Positions 23,291 to 32,221 of a DNA stretch of 64,000 nucleotides are shown here, piece by piece. The notes beneath the pieces are model-generated. The model saw only the letters and a program-made list of their open reading frames with translations. It was not told the origin of the DNA and did no database searches. A program made the position numbers and the translations under genes. The DNA comes from Laccaria trichodermophora (Eukaryota; Basidiomycota; Agaricomycetes; Agaricales; Hydnangiaceae): positions 62,001 through 126,000 of the forward strand of contig JACTVC010000035.1 of the NCBI GenBank assembly GCA_018417955.1, written 5' to 3'. How positions within the stretch are numbered: position 1 is the stretch's first letter; every line of letters begins with the position of its first letter.

Positions 23291-24899
23291 GTTCATAGTC
23301 TGCTTTTCTAATTTAGTTTGTGGGTATGGGTTTATGACATGTGAGATGAGTTGACTTTTGCCAGTCATGCCCAACTGTTGGCTTTCATACCAGTGGAGCC
23401 TGCACTGTGTTTTCAAGAACAACAGCTCTACTCATGGTCAACCTGGAAAAGATTCACCAGATTCCAGCTTGTATTCACCTGAGTAGACTAAGAACATAAT
23501 AGGAATAGACAACCTTTCATTGTTCACTCCTAGTACTCTTGAATGGCTTTCAGTGAAGATTGGCTAGGATGAATGGTTGGACAGTGAAACCTTATCATAA
23601 TTTGACTTGACAGAGAAGACCAATGAGAGACACTCATTATAGGACAGTAGCTACTGATATCAATAGATGTTTGACTGAGTCCAGAGAGATGGGATAGTGG
23701 CTGGTCAGCTGAAAAGAGAGACAGGCACCACTGATGTGAAAGACAACAAGTTGGGCATGACTGGCAGAGTCAATTCATCTCACATGTCATAAACCCATAC
23801 CTACTACAAACTAAATGTCAGAAAAGCAGACTACAAACTTAGTAGTCTTAAAGAGTGGATATTGTAAACTGCTGTAGTCCAAAAAAGTGGATTCTACCCA
23901 CTGTTGTAGTCCAAAAAAGGGAAGACTACAAACTGTCATAATCTAAAAAAACGGACACTAGAAACTGATGTAGTCAAAAAAAGCAGACACTACAAACTGT
24001 TGCAATAAAAAAAGCAGACACTACAAACTGTTGTAATGAAAAAAGTGGACACTCAAACTGTTGCAATAAAAATTGGACACTACAAACTGTTGTAATAAAA
24101 AAAGCGAACACTAGAAACGGTTGCAATAAAAAAATTGGACACTACAAACTGTTGTAATGAAAAAGCGGACACTACAAACTGTTGTAATAAAAAAGTGGAC
24201 ACTACAAACTGTTGTAATAAAAAAAGTGGACACTACAAACTGTTGTAATGAAAAAAGCGGACATTACAAACTGTTGTAATAAAAAAAGTGGACACTACAA
24301 ACTGTTGTAATAAAAAAAGTGGACACTACAAACTGCTGTAATGAAAAAAGCAGACACTAAAACTTTTGTAATGAGAAAAGCGGATTTTGTGGTGTATGTC
24401 CAACTCTTGAAGTCTGTCATAGCCCATTAGTAAACTTTGTAGTCTATGTCCAGCTCTTTGTAGTCTTTTGTAGTGCATTACTCATTTTTGTATTCTATGT
24501 CTGACTTTTGTAATCTATTGGTAAACCTATTGGTAAAATTTCTAGTCTAGGTCTGACTTTTGTAGTCTACTAGTGTGCATGTCCCTTTTAGGCTATGCAC
24601 CTTCCTTTTTGAGTCAATTTTTCTATAATATGATAATTGTAGCCCCTTTTCTTAGCTTTCTAAATATGTTAAAATTATATTGTTTGGTGTTGTTTTCCTG
24701 GAGAAAAAGACAAAAAGGTTGAAAAAAGCCAGCGCTGTAAAAATTCATTTGCCTCATATCTCCACAATGAGAGCACTTTAGAACATAATTCAAACAGATT
24801 CTGAAAGCTACAATTCAGGGCTATTAATTTTGTATTTTGACCATTTTAGGAAATTGGTCATGTGACCACCCTCCTGATGACCCATTGGATGGACCCTGA

Positions 24900-25935
24900 C
24901 AAGATGGCAAAGAAATATAGCCAGGCAGCCAATGAAATGGGAAAGAAATGGCGAAGAAATATTGCTAGGGAAACAATGAAATGGAAAAGAAATGGGAAAG
25001 AAATATGGCTAGGCAGCCAATGAAATGGGAAAGAAATGGCAAAGAAATATTGCTAGGGAGTCAATGAAATGGGAAAGAAATGGCAAAGAAATATTGCCAG
25101 GAAAACAATGAAATGGAAAAGAAATATTGCTAGGGAAACAATGAAATGGAAAAGAAATGGGAAAGAAATATTGCTAGGCAGCCAATGGAATGGCGAAGAA
25201 ATATTGCTGGGGAAACAATGAAATGGAAAAGAAATGGGAAAGAAATATGGCTAGGCAGCCAATGAAATAGCACTGAAATGGCGAAGAAATATTGCTAGGG
25301 AAACAATGAAATGGAAAAGAAATATGAATGAAATGGGAAAGAAATATGGCTAGGCAGCCAATGAAATGGGAAAGAAATGGCGAAGAAATATTGCTAGGGA
25401 AACAATGAAATGGAAAAGAAATGGGAAAGAAATATGGCTAGGCAGCCAATGAAATGGGAAAGAAATGGCAAAGAAATATTGCTAGGGAGTCAATGAAATG
25501 GCAAAGAAATGGGAAAGAAATATGGCTAGGCAGCTAATGAAATGGGAAAGAAATGGCGAAGAAATATTGCTAGGGAGTCAATGAAATATGAATGAAATGG
25601 GAAAGAAATATTGCTAGGCAGCCAATGAAATGGTGAAGAAATATTGCTGGGGAAACAATGAAATGGAAAAGAAATGGGAAAGAAATATGGCTAGGCAGCC
25701 AATGAAATAGCAATGAAATGGCGAAGAAATATTGCTAGGGAAACAATGAAATGGAAAAGAAATATGAATGAAATGGGAAAGAAATTGCGAAGAAATATTG
25801 CTAGGGAAACAATGAAATAGAAAAAAAATATGGCCAGGCAACCAATGAAATGGAAAAGAAATATAGCCAGTCAGCCAATGAAATGGGAAAGAAATGGCAA
25901 AGAAATATTGCTAGGGAAACAATGAGATATATATG
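24900..25935. repeat. Foldback right arm: inverted copy of the CCATTTCATTG array
   Basis: Repeats read aaatgggaaagaaatggcgaagaaatattgctagggaaacaatg, the complement of the left array. Unit order is similar but not identical (extra and missing units), so the two arrays have changed since they were copied, while the flanking single-copy parts remain almost identical. Confidence 0.85.
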
Positions 25936-26066
25936 AAATGGTCTGGGCCAAAAATGAAACATGTTTCATTAGATTTCCCCCATGTTTCTCATTTCATAAG
26001 ACCACAGTGCCATTTACCAAAAAGTTGTGCAGGCACTTGACTGTATTTTATCATAAAAAGTGGTAG

Positions 26067-27204
26067 ATACTAGTGGCACCAGCCCAAGTAAGCTCACATA
26101 ACCCCTCCCCCCATTCACGCTCACCCACAACCCAGGTGCCACATCGCCGACAGCGACATCGCAATCAAACGATGAACAACAATCGATTTGTTGTTCGTCG
26201 CCGCGGACCGACGCAGCATGATGATGGACGACCAACATGACGACGGACAACACGGAGGACCATACAACGAGGGACGACGACGACGATCCACCACGACCAC
26301 CACCTTCCATTAACGATAGCGACTGCCCACCACTCAGTACCACAACCCCCGAACAACAGCGGGCCACGAGTGCCCTGTGGATGTTCGCCAGACGCTAACT
26401 TTACTGTGGTAGGTTTTTCTTACAGAAGCACCCCATCCCACAACCGAAACCCAAACTAAACCCTCAGGTCCAAACGGAAACGAAAACTCCAACGCCTCCC
26501 CATCACGCGCCTCCCCAGGTCTCTCGGACCCAGATTCGCATCCCACTGCCAATGGGTCGAACAGCGCGAATGGTCTGAACGGAACGCCGACCAGAAAAGA
26601 CCGAAGAAGACGGACCAGGGGGAGGACAGCAGGGGGACGGGGGTGTTGTTCAGGCGAATAAGGGGATGATCTTGAGGAAGATTGATGAGTACACTTGGTG
26701 GGTTTGCTTTCTTCTTTCTTAGGGGGGGAGCTGGAGTCAATTCTATTAGCGGACTGCTCTTCTTTCCTAACTAACCAGTAATAACACCCCCTTTGTATTT
26801 CTAGATGCCTACAACAACTCGTAACCACGCAAGGGGCGGCAATATTCGACCCGGGCGTGCCACATTGACCTTCAGGACGACGACGCCCATGACGCCAAGA
26901 CCCGACAACAATTATGATTCACCCTCTCCACTCTCCACCAATCACGTCAACTGCCCATCACCACAACCAATGAATAACAACAGGCCACACACCCACGGAT
27001 ACACAAGCGATGGACGCAGGAGGGAAATGTTTTTCTGAGTCGTCGAGAACTGATCTCCCTGTTTTTGTTTAATGTTAATCAGAAGATACTTTATTAGATT
27101 CTTTTTGCTCTTTTTGTTTGCCTGTATCTCGTGTAACGGAGTAGCTAGAATTTTTTTTTTTTCAACTTTCAACATTGTTTACATTTGTGTACCAACGGCG
27201 TCTA
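26067..27204. repeat. GACGAC-rich repeat DNA right of the foldback, with an exon-like insert
   Basis: The stretch 26080-26390 repeats the left flank (caccagcccaagtaagctca, acgacgac strings, caacagcgggccacgag). From 26425, after ttttcttacag, a plus-strand frame of about 70 codons (EAPHPTTETQTKPSGPNG...) has protein-like composition, then loses frame near 26600; cttctttcttag and tatttctag further on look like splice acceptors. This may be a captured, decayed host exon. I do not recognise its source gene. Confidence 0.35.
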
Positions 27205-27505
27205 AGGCTTGAAAGTCATCCAAAAAGGGTTTGTTGCATCCAGCTATTTCGGTCAAATTTGACAGAGGGAAACTATCTGAAGTGGTGTGAACATTATCAA
27301 ATATATATTTGGTGAAGTTTCAGAGGTTGTGTCTAGGAAGAACAAACCTGTAGAGCACAAAGGATCTCCTCAGAATAAGCTTTTGGAATTGTTTACTTTT
27401 GTTGCCCAGGAGCATCAATTCCCAAAGGTCATCCAAAGTCAGTTGACACAATCCATCCATTTCCGACATATGGACAGATGCGGAACCCATTCTATTAAAC
27501 GTAAT
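27205..27505 (+). repeat. Copy of the dispersed repeat also found at 6903-7280
   Basis: Matches include tgttgcatccagctatttcgg, ttgacagagggaaactatct and gaagtttcagaggtt, and the shared ctcctcagaat. The sequence continues directly across the recombinase element into 30981, where ataaaatacaagacatattt follows. Confidence 0.6.
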
Positions 27506-27774
27506 TGAGTTTGAAATTATTTTTACTATAGTCTAATCGAGGCACACGGGTGCTTGGGGACGAAACCGCATCTCCTCTCCCCGAGATGACGAGGCGCACG
27601 GGCGCCTGGGGACGAAACAACATCTCCTCTCTCCCCGAGATGGCCTGGTTTCACCTCGGAGACCAGCGATCCAATTCCGCGAGGGGTATTTAGATGCGTA
27701 GCAAGGCCTGTCTCTTCCTTCCTCCCTCTTTCCTCACTCGAGATACTTTCCGTCACGTCACTCTCGTTCGTGCT
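27506..27774 (+). repeat. Split direct repeat A1
   Basis: It begins tgagtttgaaattattttta and ends gttcgtgcttac, nearly identical to A2 at 30536-30806. Each A repeat holds two internal tandem units of about 52 bases (gaggcacacgggtgcttggg / gaggcgcacgggcgcctggg). Differences between A1 and A2 are mostly C/T and G/A changes at CpG sites (gatgacg/gatgatg, cgtcacgtcac/cgtcacatcgc). Confidence 0.85.
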
Positions 27775-27821
27775 TACATATATTAACCTACGGTTGCATC
27801 AGACCAGTCTTCACCTATCTT

Positions 27822-29102
27822 ATGTCTACCAGCAATGAAACTCTCAATACTCCTAATCCTTCTGATCCTACTACTCAGTCAACTCCTGGGAATGAACAAA
27901 ATCCTGATCAAGGTCAAGGAGGTCAAGAACTACGTCAAGAAGGGCAACATCCGACTCAAAACCCAAATCCTGAACAGGACGACAACGAACAAGACGATCC
28001 AAGCTTGCCTGGGAATTTCCCAGCTGCGAACGCCGTCCTTGCTTCGTGCAATTCCGTTCTCGAGGATTTTAGATCATCACGGATCTCTAAAGCGGCTGCG
28101 TTATCCAGAATCTACACGCACTTACTTGATGGCATTCCAGATAATGATGCGTCGTTTGCTTCAACCGTTGAAGAGGCCTTCGCTCGATATCTCACTATCA
28201 TTGAGAATCATCAACATCACCTGGAAGAAGCTCAGCATTGTGGCAGTCGTCGACAACGATCCAAAACTCCACCAGAGAGTCGTGCTGAAAGAGGGAACCC
28301 TGACGAAGATCAAACACCCAACAAGCGTTCAAAACCAGACAAATCTCAATATCCTTGGATTATATCCGACTTCATTCATCGTGTCACTCTATCACCGTCA
28401 CTCACGAGCACACTTGAACTTCTTAAGCTCTATGCAATCGATCCAAAAGGGACTAAACGCTCTCTTGTCAACTCTCCAACATGCCCTGAATTCCCAGACT
28501 CGGAGTGGACTAACATTCTTGCAGGGAGAGCTGTCAACCTTGACGCTGTCCTCAGTGGTTATTACTCGACGTCCAACAACGATGAGCGAGTGGAGGAGAT
28601 TGGAGATCTTGAAATATGCTTTGGAACAGTCAACCCGACAAAGACAGTTTCAACAGCTGGGGAATGGAGCATCACATGGAACAGGGCTTTATGAGCAACA
28701 TCAACCGCTTTCCCACATAGAGCTGGAGAGCTGGCTGAATATGCTGAGTATATCATTGGACTCTTCGCTGCCACTGACGCCCACTTCCATGATTGTGTTA
28801 TCCTTTTCGACAAAGCTGTACGGCGTCGCGTTGGCGCTCGTCGGGACTTGGAGCTCACAGATCTCAACAAATTCTCAGACCTCAGATCAACTCACATGGA
28901 CTCGATTGGTGCCGCCATCGTTCAACGGGCATCTCTCACCACCAATATCAAACCCAATTCAACCTCTTGGAAGAAGATACAAGAAGCATGTAACCGTTGG
29001 AATGAGGGGTTATGCGCGCTTGAGGCTTCTCAGTGTCGCTGACTTCACGTTTGTAACAAATGCACGAAATCTGGACACAAGGGCCCTGATTGTCCATCTT
29101 GA
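27822..29102 (+). pseudogene. Gag-like ORF with CCHC knuckle, two in-frame TGA stops
   Basis: The frame starts ATG at 27822 (MSTSNETLNTPNPSDP) and is in register for 427 codons. The N-terminal 80 residues are Gln/Pro/Asp-rich; a helical region follows, then a basic RSKTPPESR / KRSKPDKS segment, then an alpha-helical core, and finally HVCNKCTKSGHKGPDC, a C-X2-C-X4-H-X4-C zinc knuckle near 29048-29093. TGA codons at 28692-28694 and 29040-29042 interrupt it. Both sit where CGA (Arg) is plausible. The protein would bind element RNA in the particle. It ends just before the recombinase ORF. Confidence 0.8.
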
Positions 29103-29195
29103 TTTTCCCTGGATTTCGCTCCCACACTCGTTTATCACCTCTCCCATCAAAAACCTATTTCAGCCCCCTCGAGTTCAGCTGGGGGTCATTGTAAA

Positions 29196-30200
29196 ATGAT
29201 CAACATCTCACACGGCTCTTGTCAACCCCATCGAGAGCCGTGGACATTAGACCGTCTTGTGCATGAGCGGTCTATTGCTTTGGGGCTTGCTATAGACAAT
29301 TCAACACACCTTACCTACACCTCCGCACTCAATTCATATCTTACATTCTGCAAAATCCACAATTTCCCCATAGAACCCACTGAAGAAACCCTGAGCTTCT
29401 TCACCGTATATATGTCAACCCATATCAAACCTGACTCAGTCAATTCATATCTTTCAGGCATTTGCAACCAACTCGAGCCTTTCTTCCCTGAGGTCCGGAA
29501 GCGGCGAGGAAGCATTCTAGTCTCTTGGACTCTTGCTGGATGCCGACGTCGTTTTGGAACACCCATCCACCGCAAACGACCCTTATCAAAAACCGATTTA
29601 GAAACCGTCATATCCCATATCGGGACTTCCCTGGATCATGACGAGAAACTGTTCCTCACTATCTTACTCACCGGATTTCACGGTCTCTTGCGACTTGGCG
29701 AGTTGACCTTTCCTGATAGAGTTGACTCTCGTGACTATCGTAAAGTCACCCTACGCCATACCATCAAGATATCAGCTACATCCTACTCATTCTTGCTGCC
29801 TGGCCATAAGGCTGACCGCTTTTTTGAGGGGAATACAATCATAATTCAAAAGACAAACCTTCCATCAAACCCACACAAATTTTTCCTCTCATATCTCACC
29901 TCGCGAGATCATCTCCATCCCTTCAAGCCCGAATTATGGTTACGGAAGTCTGGCATTGTGCCGACACGTTCCTGGTTCATCAAAAAACTTCGCCGATTTT
30001 TCCCCTCTGACATTGCAGGGCAATCAATGCGTGCCGGAGGTGCCACCTCATTAGCTGAAGCTGGGGTGTCACCTGATATCATTCAAGCCACGGGACGTTG
30101 GGCGACGGATACTTTCAAGATTTACATCAGAAAAAATCCCGTCCTTCTCCAAGCCATGCTCTTTGGTCGACCTGCTCACCAACCTGCATCTGTCTCATAA
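29196..30200 (+). CDS. Tyrosine recombinase (334 aa)
   Basis: Uninterrupted ORF. An N-terminal SAM-like, core-binding region (TLDRLVHERSIALGLAI) is followed by the catalytic domain: LLRLGELTFPD (first Arg, about residue 168), SMRAGGATSLAEAGVSPDII (second Arg block, about 280), GRW and KIYIRKNP, whose Tyr is the expected nucleophile near residue 311. The position often occupied by His in HxxR is Gln here (GQSMR). The enzyme would insert a circular DNA copy by strand exchange without target duplication. It is the only intact gene of the element, and CpG sites remain frequent. Confidence 0.88.
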   Translation: MINISHGSCQPHREPWTLDRLVHERSIALGLAIDNSTHLTYTSALNSYLTFCKIHNFPIEPTEETLSFFTVYMSTHIKPDSVNSYLSGICNQLEPFFPEVRKRRGSILVSWTLAGCRRRFGTPIHRKRPLSKTDLETVISHIGTSLDHDEKLFLTILLTGFHGLLRLGELTFPDRVDSRDYRKVTLRHTIKISATSYSFLLPGHKADRFFEGNTIIIQKTNLPSNPHKFFLSYLTSRDHLHPFKPELWLRKSGIVPTRSWFIKKLRRFFPSDIAGQSMRAGGATSLAEAGVSPDIIQATGRWATDTFKIYIRKNPVLLQAMLFGRPAHQPASVS

Positions 30201-30406
30201 TTGTCTGAACATTTCTCTTCTTTTTTATTTTCCTGACTTTGTACTACTCTTTCTATGGACTTCTCAAGCCTAGGACACTTACCTCAACATCCTCCCATTT
30301 TCCGGCACCTTACAAACATCCCTCCGTCTTCCACTCCACTCAACTTCTTATATTCCACTCACCCTCCTTTCCCTCCCTCCCTTTTTTCACATCTTTAATA
30401 GGTATA

Positions 30407-30535
30407 ATAGGACATTGGTACCTTAAATAGACATCCTAGCAGGTTCTCCAGGTGCACGGCGCACCTGGAGAACTCTGCATTTGCCTATTTACATATATAT
30501 ATAAGGTTTCGAAAACTTCACCCTTACTCGATTAG
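30407..30535 (+). repeat. Split direct repeat B1, containing a 12-bp hairpin
   Basis: It runs from ataggacattggtacctta to cttactcgattag and matches B2 with few differences. It contains the perfect hairpin TTCTCCAGGTGC-ACGGC-GCACCTGGAGAA at 30444-30472, followed by an AT-rich atatatatataagg stretch. Confidence 0.85.
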
Positions 30536-30806
30536 TCGAGTTTAAAATTATTTTTACTATAGTCTAATCGAGGCACACGGGTGCTTGGGGACAAAACCGC
30601 ATCTCCTCTCCCCGAGATGATGAGGCGCACGGGCGCCTGGGGACGAAACAACATCTCCTCTCTCCCTGAGATGGCCTGGTTTCACCTCGGAGACCAGTGA
30701 TCCAATTCCGCGAGGGGTATTTAGATGCGTAGCAAGGCCTGTCTCTTCCTTCCTCCCTCTTTCCTCACTCAAGATACTTTCCGTCACATCGCTCTCGTTC
30801 GCGCTT
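30536..30806 (+). repeat. Split direct repeat A2
   Basis: Direct copy of A1, starting tcgagtttaaaattattttt immediately after B1 and ending gttcgcgcttac. Beyond the end the two copies diverge at once (atatattaac versus ccaccctcct). Confidence 0.85.
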
Positions 30807-30851
30807 ACCCACCCTCCTGCTCCCTTTACTTTTAGTTGCCACATGTATTAC

Positions 30852-30980
30852 ATAGGACATTGGTACCTTAAATGGACATCCTAGCAGGTTCTCCAGGTGC
30901 ACGGCGCACCTGGAGAACTCTGCATTTGCCTATTTACATATATATATAAGGTTTCGAAAACTTCACCCTTACTCAATTAG
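30852..30980 (+). repeat. Split direct repeat B2
   Basis: Direct copy of B1 with the same hairpin at 30889-30917. It ends cttactcaattag, where B1 has cttactcgattag, a CpG-to-CpA difference. The element ends here and dispersed-repeat DNA resumes. Confidence 0.85.
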
Positions 30981-31259
30981 ATAAAATACAAGACATATTT
31001 GGAATGATTTGCAGAGCTTTTTTGTGGGAGAAACATATACAGAAGTGAAAATGTTGTTCTGGAGCCCAAAATAGAGGTTTATTTGCAGATATTAACATAC
31101 TGGGTGAAAAAAAATACAGAACATCAATGGATTATCAGGAATACCCTAGATTATAACTGTGGAGGCTCCCTGGACTAGTCCATATCCCAAAGAGCATGGT
31201 TAGATCCATGCTTGACGCAATAGGTATAGGTGGATGGGTCCAGTATACAAGGCATAGCC

Positions 31260-31505
31260 TTACAGCCATGGGCGTGATGCATTCCGTGGTAGTGAATTGG
31301 AAGGGAAGTCATCGTCGTCGTCGACCACAAGCTCGACTGATGGCTGTTGCTGTTGGCGCAATGCGGCTGCGTCCTCTTCAAGCTTTCGCCGTTTAACAGC
31401 AGCAGGGTCGACATTGTCGGTGGAGGCAAGGCTGGCAGTGAGGAAGCGTTTGCGAACGCCGAGAGGACGTTGCTCAGGAATTGGTTTACTATGGGTAGGT
31501 GCCAT
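31260..31505 (-). pseudogene. Probable N-terminal exon of the hAT transposase
   Basis: The minus-strand ORF begins MAPTHSKPIPEQRPLGVRKR and continues with VKRRKLEEDAAALRQQQQ and an acidic DDDDD run, typical of the disordered, nuclear-targeting N terminus of fungal hAT transposases. Its position about 700 bases inside the right hAT end and its orientation agree with the C-terminal exons at 9644-12092. No BED zinc finger follows; the next exon is not found before the nested insertions. Confidence 0.5.
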
Positions 31506-31779
31506 TTCTTAGATAAATGCTCATAACTTACCTGATATTTATAGGACTTCGGCTACTTACTCTCTTGAAAACTAGGTCGGTCCAGGCTCCTTGCAATGGA
31601 AGAAAAGGATGGTTTTGCATGTTAAAAGGCCGGCAGAATGTATTGTGGAGCAGTGAAATATGTAGGTATCGTGTTTATAATGTTGGACAAGCATTTGCTG
31701 CTCCACAAGAGTCAATTTTCAGTATATAGTCTACCAGATCTGTACATGAATGGTTACGAAGCTAAGTTGAGGTGATGCC

Positions 31780-32055
31780 CCCATCTTTTCTCATTTCAAC
31801 TTGCCTTCAAGCCGATGCTCCCATCTTTTCTCAATTTAACTTGCCTTCAAGCCGATGCCCCCATCTGTACATGAATGGTTATGAAGCTAAGTCAAGGCGA
31901 CGCCCCCATCTTTTCTCATTTCAACTTGCCTTCAAGCCGACACTCCCATCTTTTCTCAATTCAACTTGCCTTCAAGCCGATGCTCCCATCTTTTCTCAAT
32001 TCAACTTGCCTTCAAGCCGATGCCCCCATCTTTTCTCAATTCAACTTGCCTTTCA
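31780..32055. repeat. 40-bp tandem repeat (about six units)
   Basis: Units read gatgctcccatcttttctca and then attcaacttgccttcaagcc. One unit is interrupted by tgtacatgaatggttatgaagctaagtcaaggcgac, a phrase that also precedes the array at 31742. This lies near the right end of the hAT element, where subterminal repeats are expected. Confidence 0.8.
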
Positions 32056-32221
32056 ACATGTGATTTCGAGACCTGTTCATGTTGTTACCCTTTCGCGGGT
32101 AACCCTAACCCGTGGTGAGGGTTAGGGTTTGGCTGAGGGTTCAATGTTGCTACCTCTACCCTCACCCACTGTACCCTTACCCATGTACCCCTAAGGGTTC
32201 CCATACCCTTGCACATCACTA

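Larger units (their letters stand above)
21250..26066. mobile_element. Giant foldback element: near-perfect inverted repeat of 4817 bp
   Basis: The first bases (CTACCACTTTTATGATAAAA at 21250) return in inverted order at the other end (ttttatcataaaaagtggtag ending 26066, one extra A). The two arms, about 21250-23395 and 23745-26066, stay complementary through unique and repeated parts. Single-copy landmarks such as ggtccatccaatgggtcatc (22389) and gcatgtcccttttaggctat (24576, inverted) pair base for base. A loop of about 350 bases separates the arms around 23400-23740. No ORF of substance is present. TA lies two bases outside one reading of the termini, but the target duplication is not certain. 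A transcript would fold into a roughly 2 kb hairpin RNA. Confidence 0.88.
27506..30980 (+). mobile_element. Tyrosine-recombinase retroelement with split direct repeats, lacking RT (Ngaro/DIRS-like)
   Basis: The order is A1 (27506-27774), gag, recombinase, B1 (30407-30535), A2 (30536-30806), B2 (30852-30980). A1 and A2 are about 270-base direct repeats, as are the 129-base B1 and B2. This A1-ORFs-B1-A2-B2 arrangement is the split-direct-repeat hallmark of Ngaro-type DIRS retroelements, which integrate as circles through a tyrosine recombinase. Gag and recombinase ORFs nearly touch, leaving no room for reverse transcriptase or RNase H. The element must therefore borrow those functions, or it belongs to a compact variant. 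Confidence 0.85.
9428..32221 (-). mobile_element. hAT transposon expanded to 22.8 kb by nested insertions
   Basis: The left end TAGTGATGGGCATGGGTTAC and the right end (inward TAGTGATGTGCAAGGGTATG) are imperfect inverted repeats. They are flanked by an exact 8-bp duplication CAAATACA at 9420-9427 and 32222-32229. Both subterminal zones are full of gggta/accct motifs in alternating orientation, usual for hAT. A hAT transposase reads from right to left: C-terminal exons near the left end, a candidate N-terminal exon near the right end. Between them lie the RecQ/DUF6589 element, the foldback and the tyrosine-recombinase element. Confidence 0.9.

Noticed and set aside
28835..29199. Alternative 454-codon ORF in the gag region (27835-29199)
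   Set aside because: It is the shifted frame of gag; the zinc knuckle CNKCTKSGHKGPDC is only in the 27822 frame.
32090..32215. CCCTAA/TTAGGG-like text suggesting an internal telomere tract
   Set aside because: Only isolated copies within irregular gggta/accct motifs; the same texture at 9440-9600 shows it is the subterminal repeat zone of the hAT element.
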